A DNA stretch of 64,000 nucleotides. Source: Thermosulfurimonas marina. GTDB lineage: Bacteria > Desulfobacterota > Thermodesulfobacteria > Thermodesulfobacteriales > Thermodesulfobacteriaceae. Below, piece after piece: positions 62,001 through 64,000 of this stretch. The notes beneath the pieces were generated by a model. It was not told where the DNA came from. It saw nothing but the letters and a program-made list of their open reading frames with translations, and made no database searches. How positions within the stretch are numbered: position 1 is the first letter of the stretch; every line of letters starts with the position of its first letter. The position numbers and the translations under genes were made by a program. The stretch lies in assembly GCF_012317585.1 (NCBI RefSeq), contig NZ_CP042909.1:310001-374000 (forward strand), written 5' to 3'.

Positions 62001-62127
62001 GAAAAAAGAGTAGAAGCCAGACGAGAACGCACCACTTCCTCCAGGGCCCCGAAGTGGAAATGGATATAGCTTGCCAGAACCGAGCCCTTAGAGACCCCGA
62101 AGGTGACCACCTCGTTTCCTTCCGCAT
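59092..62127 (-). CDS. Exported fusion: M1-like peptidase, ChaN domain and PDZ domain
   Basis: A 1011-residue protein. A hydrophobic segment at ~32-46 after a basic n-region is a signal or anchor. Residues ~60-540 resemble an M1 aminopeptidase with zinc site H299-E300-I-L-H303 and third ligand E319 (NWTEG); the loop between H303 and E319 is 15 residues, versus 18 in classical M1. Residues ~665-915 match ChaN/DUF399 (VILVGEEHDRYEHHLTQLRL, LEMFQRPFQKALDDFLAG, GKGHVAFGYGIPSRL), a heme- or iron-linked fold. Residues ~929-1011 are PDZ (GTVAEKYGLKAGDYLLAADG). The ATG at 62127 has AGAGGTG upstream but lies 143 bp inside cbiA; no other start is available in frame. Function unknown, probably envelope proteolysis. 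Confidence 0.82.
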   Translation of the reverse strand: MRKETRWSPSGSLRARFWQAISISTSGPWRKWCVLVWLLLFFLAGFPEGGTASGRKVLEYPRVWADLSLDPRSRTLSGRVRMELPRGKVVWVRTGGMVLGRVLLGGRPIRPEIEKDRFRVLTVGRTETLEIHFRASLSALKGVVRERAGVLLPPWFPAPEGLASYDLHLTLPQGFRAVTAAEKIEARSRGRSRSYRFVLGHPVPAAPLIFGRYEYYYRKWGSRIVSLYLLSPDPDLARTYLDRALEVLAEYQRLLGPYPYRRLSMVEVPEEVGEAYPTMILLGSRVLRLPFIPEVSLPHEILHQWFGCGVFPAESNWTEGLVTYLADWHQAEKKGRGLAYRKNLQLAHESWCQGEDPFPLAQFQGRKDRCTQALGYGKGAYVFYMLVQRLGEEAFSGALKELAQTRVFQEVSWRDLAALFSKWAGEDLSGFFEEWVFRRGKPRLGITRNFLWEKEGRYHLGLTLYQEPPFYHLRVPVVVRGPDFAKTFYVELSGPKKVLTLELEHRPEEVLVDPEYRLWRKLAEYEIPPHLGLLWSAPGRVYLPREDWPLYQPLIHFFRHLGYQVFPREDQKFPLGPENLVLMGLKPSGLAFAIPEKTPAEGLYLRVIKNPARPRRVLVWLKTSRKEEVQTLAAKLEHYWRSDRLFVRDGRVVEAHLSEGRKGLHLDLQAEVTGLPVRDLLPFEEILRRVALYRVILVGEEHDRYEHHLTQLRLIQALVEQGHRVALGLEMFQRPFQKALDDFLAGRIDERTLLRRTEYFKRWRFDWKLYRPLLLYARKEGLPVVALNAPSELVKKVSRKGLSALSVEEKGGLPQMDLDQEAYRAFLWKIYQDHRESFRDFPRFENFYQAQVLWDETMAETAWRWLKERPDYQMVILCGKGHVAFGYGIPSRLRRRGLSSVVSLVLASRDRLRPGYADFVLYPEPVSPPFSARLGVWLEETAQGLKVVRVEKGTVAEKYGLKAGDYLLAADGEKLSTVSDLRLILTFKEQGDELTLLLRRGPQQKEIKVKF

Positions 62128-63352
62128 CGCGCACCTCTAAACCGGAAAGCCCGCCGTTTAGGACCCTACTATAACGGAATTCATGACCCCGGGCCAGCGT
62201 GCCTTCGGAAAAGAAGGGGTTGGCCTCCCTGATCCGGACCTCCCGATAGCCCAGGGCCCGCAGTCCCTTCTCCAGGCGGGCCACCCCGGGCAAAAACCCC
62301 ACCAGGGGAAATCTTCGGCCCTCCACCTCCAGGCCCTCGAGCAGGAACATGAAGCCCCCGCATTCGGCCAGGACCGGAAGCCCGGCTTCAAGCCTCCTTT
62401 TGAGGTCCGCGCAAAAGGCCCGCCGAGCCGCAAGCCTTTCCGCATAAAGTTCGGGATAGCCTCCTCCGAGATAAAGGGCCTCGGCCTCCTCCGGAAAGGG
62501 GTCCCGCAGAGGGGAAAAATAGAGGACCTCCGCCCCGGCCTCGACCAGGAGATCCAGATTTTCCTGATAATAGAAGGAAAAAGCCTCGTCCCGGGCCACG
62601 GCCAGCCGAAAGCGGGGCCGGGGGAGGCTTTCCGGAAGGTCCTCCTGAGGGACCCTGGCCTTTGCGGCAAGAGAAAGGAGCCCCTCCAGATCCACGTACC
62701 TTTCGAGCCTTTCCGCCCAGACCTCCAGCCTTTCCGAAAGGGGAAGCTCTGCCGCCTGGACGAGGCCCAGGTGACGGGAAGGGAGCTTAAAGTCTTCCTC
62801 CCGGGGCACAGCGCCCAGAACCGTAAAGCCTTCGGCCTCCAAGAGCTTCCTTAAAAGATTTTCATGCCGCAGGCTGCCCACCTGGTTGAGGATTACCCCC
62901 GCCAGAGAGATTCGGGGGTCGTAGGCGGCCAGTCCCTTCACCAGGGCCGCGGCGGTGGCCGCAAAACCCCGGACGGGAAGCACCAGGACCACCGGAAGCC
63001 CCAGGGCCCGGGCCACCTCGGCGGTGGACCCCCGGGCACTCCCCCCCACCCCGTCGTAAAGCCCCATGACCCCCTCTACCACCGCCACCCGCGCCCCCCG
63101 AAGCCCCCGGGCCCAGCTTCGCCGAAGGGCTCTGCCCGGAGTCATCCAGGGGTCCAGGTTGTAACAGGGGCGCCCGGCCGCCGCCGCGAGATAGGCGGGA
63201 TCAATATAGTCCGGCCCCACCTTGTAAGGGGCTACGGAAAGGCCCCGCCGCACCAGGGCCCGAATGAGGGCACAGGTAAGGACGGTCTTCCCCCCTCCAC
63301 TCCAGGGGGCGGCCACCAATAATCCTCGGGGGTTTTTTTCGACTTGACTCAT
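61985..63352 (-). CDS. cbiA: Cobyrinate a,c-diamide synthase
   Basis: A 455-residue protein. LLVAAPWSGGGKTVLTCALI (P-loop) and YKVGPDYIDPAYLAAAAGRP mark the N-terminal synthetase domain. LPVLAECGGFMFLLEGLEV holds the glutamine-amidotransferase Cys, and SYIHFHFGALEEV the His near the C-terminus. It amidates the a and c side chains of cobyrinic acid in cobamide synthesis. No other cob/cbi gene is near, and I see no cobalamin riboswitch in the short upstream region. The conserved end falls just before the stop, so the 143-bp overlap with the next gene is real for cbiA. Confidence 0.95.
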   Translation of the reverse strand: MSQVEKNPRGLLVAAPWSGGGKTVLTCALIRALVRRGLSVAPYKVGPDYIDPAYLAAAAGRPCYNLDPWMTPGRALRRSWARGLRGARVAVVEGVMGLYDGVGGSARGSTAEVARALGLPVVLVLPVRGFAATAAALVKGLAAYDPRISLAGVILNQVGSLRHENLLRKLLEAEGFTVLGAVPREEDFKLPSRHLGLVQAAELPLSERLEVWAERLERYVDLEGLLSLAAKARVPQEDLPESLPRPRFRLAVARDEAFSFYYQENLDLLVEAGAEVLYFSPLRDPFPEEAEALYLGGGYPELYAERLAARRAFCADLKRRLEAGLPVLAECGGFMFLLEGLEVEGRRFPLVGFLPGVARLEKGLRALGYREVRIREANPFFSEGTLARGHEFRYSRVLNGGLSGLEVRDAEGNEVVTFGVSKGSVLASYIHFHFGALEEVVRSRLASTLFSGRLS

Positions 63353-63372
63353 AAAACTCTCAAAGGTAATAA
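63344..63372 (+). promoter_or_regulatory. Promoter of the small secreted protein and PilY1-like gene, leaderless arrangement
   Basis: TTGACT (63344-63349), 17 nt, TAATAA (63367-63372), followed after 8 nt by the ATG at 63381. It overlaps the first codons of the divergent cbiA. Confidence 0.5.
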
Positions 63373-63380
63373 ATAAAAAT

Positions 63381-63683
63381 ATGAAAATTTTTCCAGTCTT
63401 AAAGTTCTGGTTTTTTCTTTTAATGGTTCTATTAGGAGGTCTGTGGGGAGGGGTGGTTCAGGCGCAGGATTCCCTCCGTCTCTGTGGCAGGATCCTCGGA
63501 GTTTCCCGAGGAAAGCTGATTTTCGAGGTCCAGAGTGAATCTTGCCCCGGACGACATTATCTTCTCCCCCCTTCCCGCAAGGCCCTGGAGGCCCTGCTTT
63601 CCCAAAAAGGAGAGAAGCGATGTTTCCTGGTGCAAGAAAGTACCTGCCAGGAGGAACTGCACCTTTTCCTTCCTGGGCGCTAA
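63381..63683 (+). CDS. Small secreted four-cysteine protein
   Basis: 100 residues. A signal peptide covers ~1-29 (KFWFFLLMVLLGGLWGGVVQ, cleavage near VQA-QD). The mature part of ~70 residues has four Cys (LRLCGRILG, SESCPGRHY, KRCFLVQES, STCQEELHL), enough for two disulfides. I do not recognise a family. It overlaps the start of the PilY1-like gene by 64 bp and shares its promoter, so it may assist pilus adhesin assembly or display (inference). No ribosome site is seen; the TAATAA lies 8 nt before the ATG. Confidence 0.7.
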   Translation: MKIFPVLKFWFFLLMVLLGGLWGGVVQAQDSLRLCGRILGVSRGKLIFEVQSESCPGRHYLLPPSRKALEALLSQKGEKRCFLVQESTCQEELHLFLPGR

Positions 63684-64000
63684 GGCTTTCTCTTTTACTT
63701 TTCTTCTTCCTCTGGGGCCTTTCCCCCCTCCGAGCGGCGAACATGGAAGATTATTGTATGGTCCCCCCTTTTATTTCCAAGTCTATTCCCCCCAATGTGC
63801 TTTTAGTGGTAGATGTGAGCGGCTCCATGAGCTGGCCGGCATACTGGGATATATGGGATTCTAACACCAACCCCGCCACGACCTATAACGCCACCCGGAC
63901 CTATGAAGGCTATTTTATCCCGCACAAGGTTTACACTTATAATAGTTCTTCCAATACCTGGGAAGAAAGTAGCAGCCCGGCGGACTCCTGCCAGCCCAGT
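63620..64000 (+). CDS. PilY1-like type IV pilus-associated protein (5' part)
   Basis: 127 codons before the window ends. The N-terminus has a long signal peptide (hydrophobic LSLLLFFFLWGLSPLRA around residues 24-40). NMEDYCMVPPFISKSIPPNV and LLVVDVSGSMSWPAYWD follow; DVSGS is the MIDAS motif of a von Willebrand A domain, placed right after the N-terminus as in PilY1 proteins. YEGYFIPHKVYTYNSSSNTW resembles the PilY1 region after the MIDAS. PilY1 sits at the pilus tip for adhesion and calcium-dependent control. AAGGAG lies 7 nt before the ATG, which is inside the upstream gene. Confidence 0.82.
   Translation, partial: MFPGARKYLPGGTAPFPSWALRLSLLLFFFLWGLSPLRAANMEDYCMVPPFISKSIPPNVLLVVDVSGSMSWPAYWDIWDSNTNPATTYNATRTYEGYFIPHKVYTYNSSSNTWEESSSPADSCQPS

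Noticed and set aside
63353-63380. Cobalamin riboswitch for cbiA
   Set aside because: The gap is under 30 bp and the coding sequences on both sides leave no room for the structured leader.

Overview
The window reads as a chromosomal segment of a Gram-negative, anaerobic, probably thermophilic bacterium. My best guess is Thermodesulfobacteriota (Thermosulfurimonas/Thermodesulfatator-like), and this is inference from gene content only. Supporting genes are an Aquifex-type aconitase, two-subunit indolepyruvate:ferredoxin oxidoreductase, an Mrp ATPase with a C-terminal NifX-like domain (MrpORP type), a nine-heme c-type cytochrome, a DUF2148 ferredoxin-like protein, a secretin, TolB, FadL and a heptose adenylyltransferase. 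Coding density is very high and most of the sequence is GC-rich, with many 4-base ATGA/GTGA overlaps. No transposase, phage gene or CRISPR array was seen.

Layout. 1-6.4 kb (minus): a partial carboxylate-amine ligase, an M20 amidohydrolase, then the type IV pilus operon pilMNOPQ, whose M/N/O part is conspicuously AT-rich. 6.5-13.9 kb: lepA-lepB, tolB, a divergent DAHP synthase, a glutamine amidotransferase, ksgA and tsaD. 13.9-17 kb (plus): a tightly coupled radC, ispH, tadA unit in which IspH is fused to a UbiA-like membrane domain; then an orphan PEP-CTERM tail and an initiator tRNA. 17-25.9 kb: HD phosphohydrolase, MFS exporter, DUF2148, half-size EamA, polX, a frameshifted small ORF, acylphosphatase, a PepT-like peptidase, comF, a nitrilase/heptose-adenylyltransferase fusion and a pentapeptide-repeat protein. 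25.9-33.8 kb: iorBA (IorA lacks its ferredoxin domain), a divergent livJ-livH-livM set without ATPases, def, an M24 peptidase and a lytic transglycosylase. 33.8-47.8 kb: UPF0182 protein, aconitase, an unknown protein, an amber-interrupted coiled-coil membrane protein, a pseudopilin, hemB, lon, a DUF2250-like wHTH protein, a Rho-N-like protein, remnants of small membrane proteins, purC, a ParB-like protein and holA. 47.8-64 kb: a DsrE-like protein and mrp, rlmI, a nonaheme cytochrome, an SPL-like radical SAM protein, wzz-like, asd, acyl-CoA ligase, fadL, fur, HU, an M1-peptidase/ChaN/PDZ fusion, cbiA, a small secreted Cys protein and the start of a PilY1-like adhesin.

How the parts fit. Type IV pilus functions occur at three places (pilMNOPQ, the pseudopilin at 39.7 kb and PilY1 at 63.6 kb). 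The metabolic genes cover amino-acid fermentation (iorAB, liv), fatty-acid uptake and activation (fadL plus acyl-CoA ligase), tetrapyrroles and cobamides (hemB, cbiA), and Fe-S or sulfur handling (mrp, DsrE-like). The most unusual material is three multidomain fusions, two small membrane-protein genes each interrupted by an in-frame TAG, and several genes where a -10 box lies only 7-8 nt before the ATG, which suggests leaderless mRNAs. All functions are read from sequence and memory of families; no database search was run.
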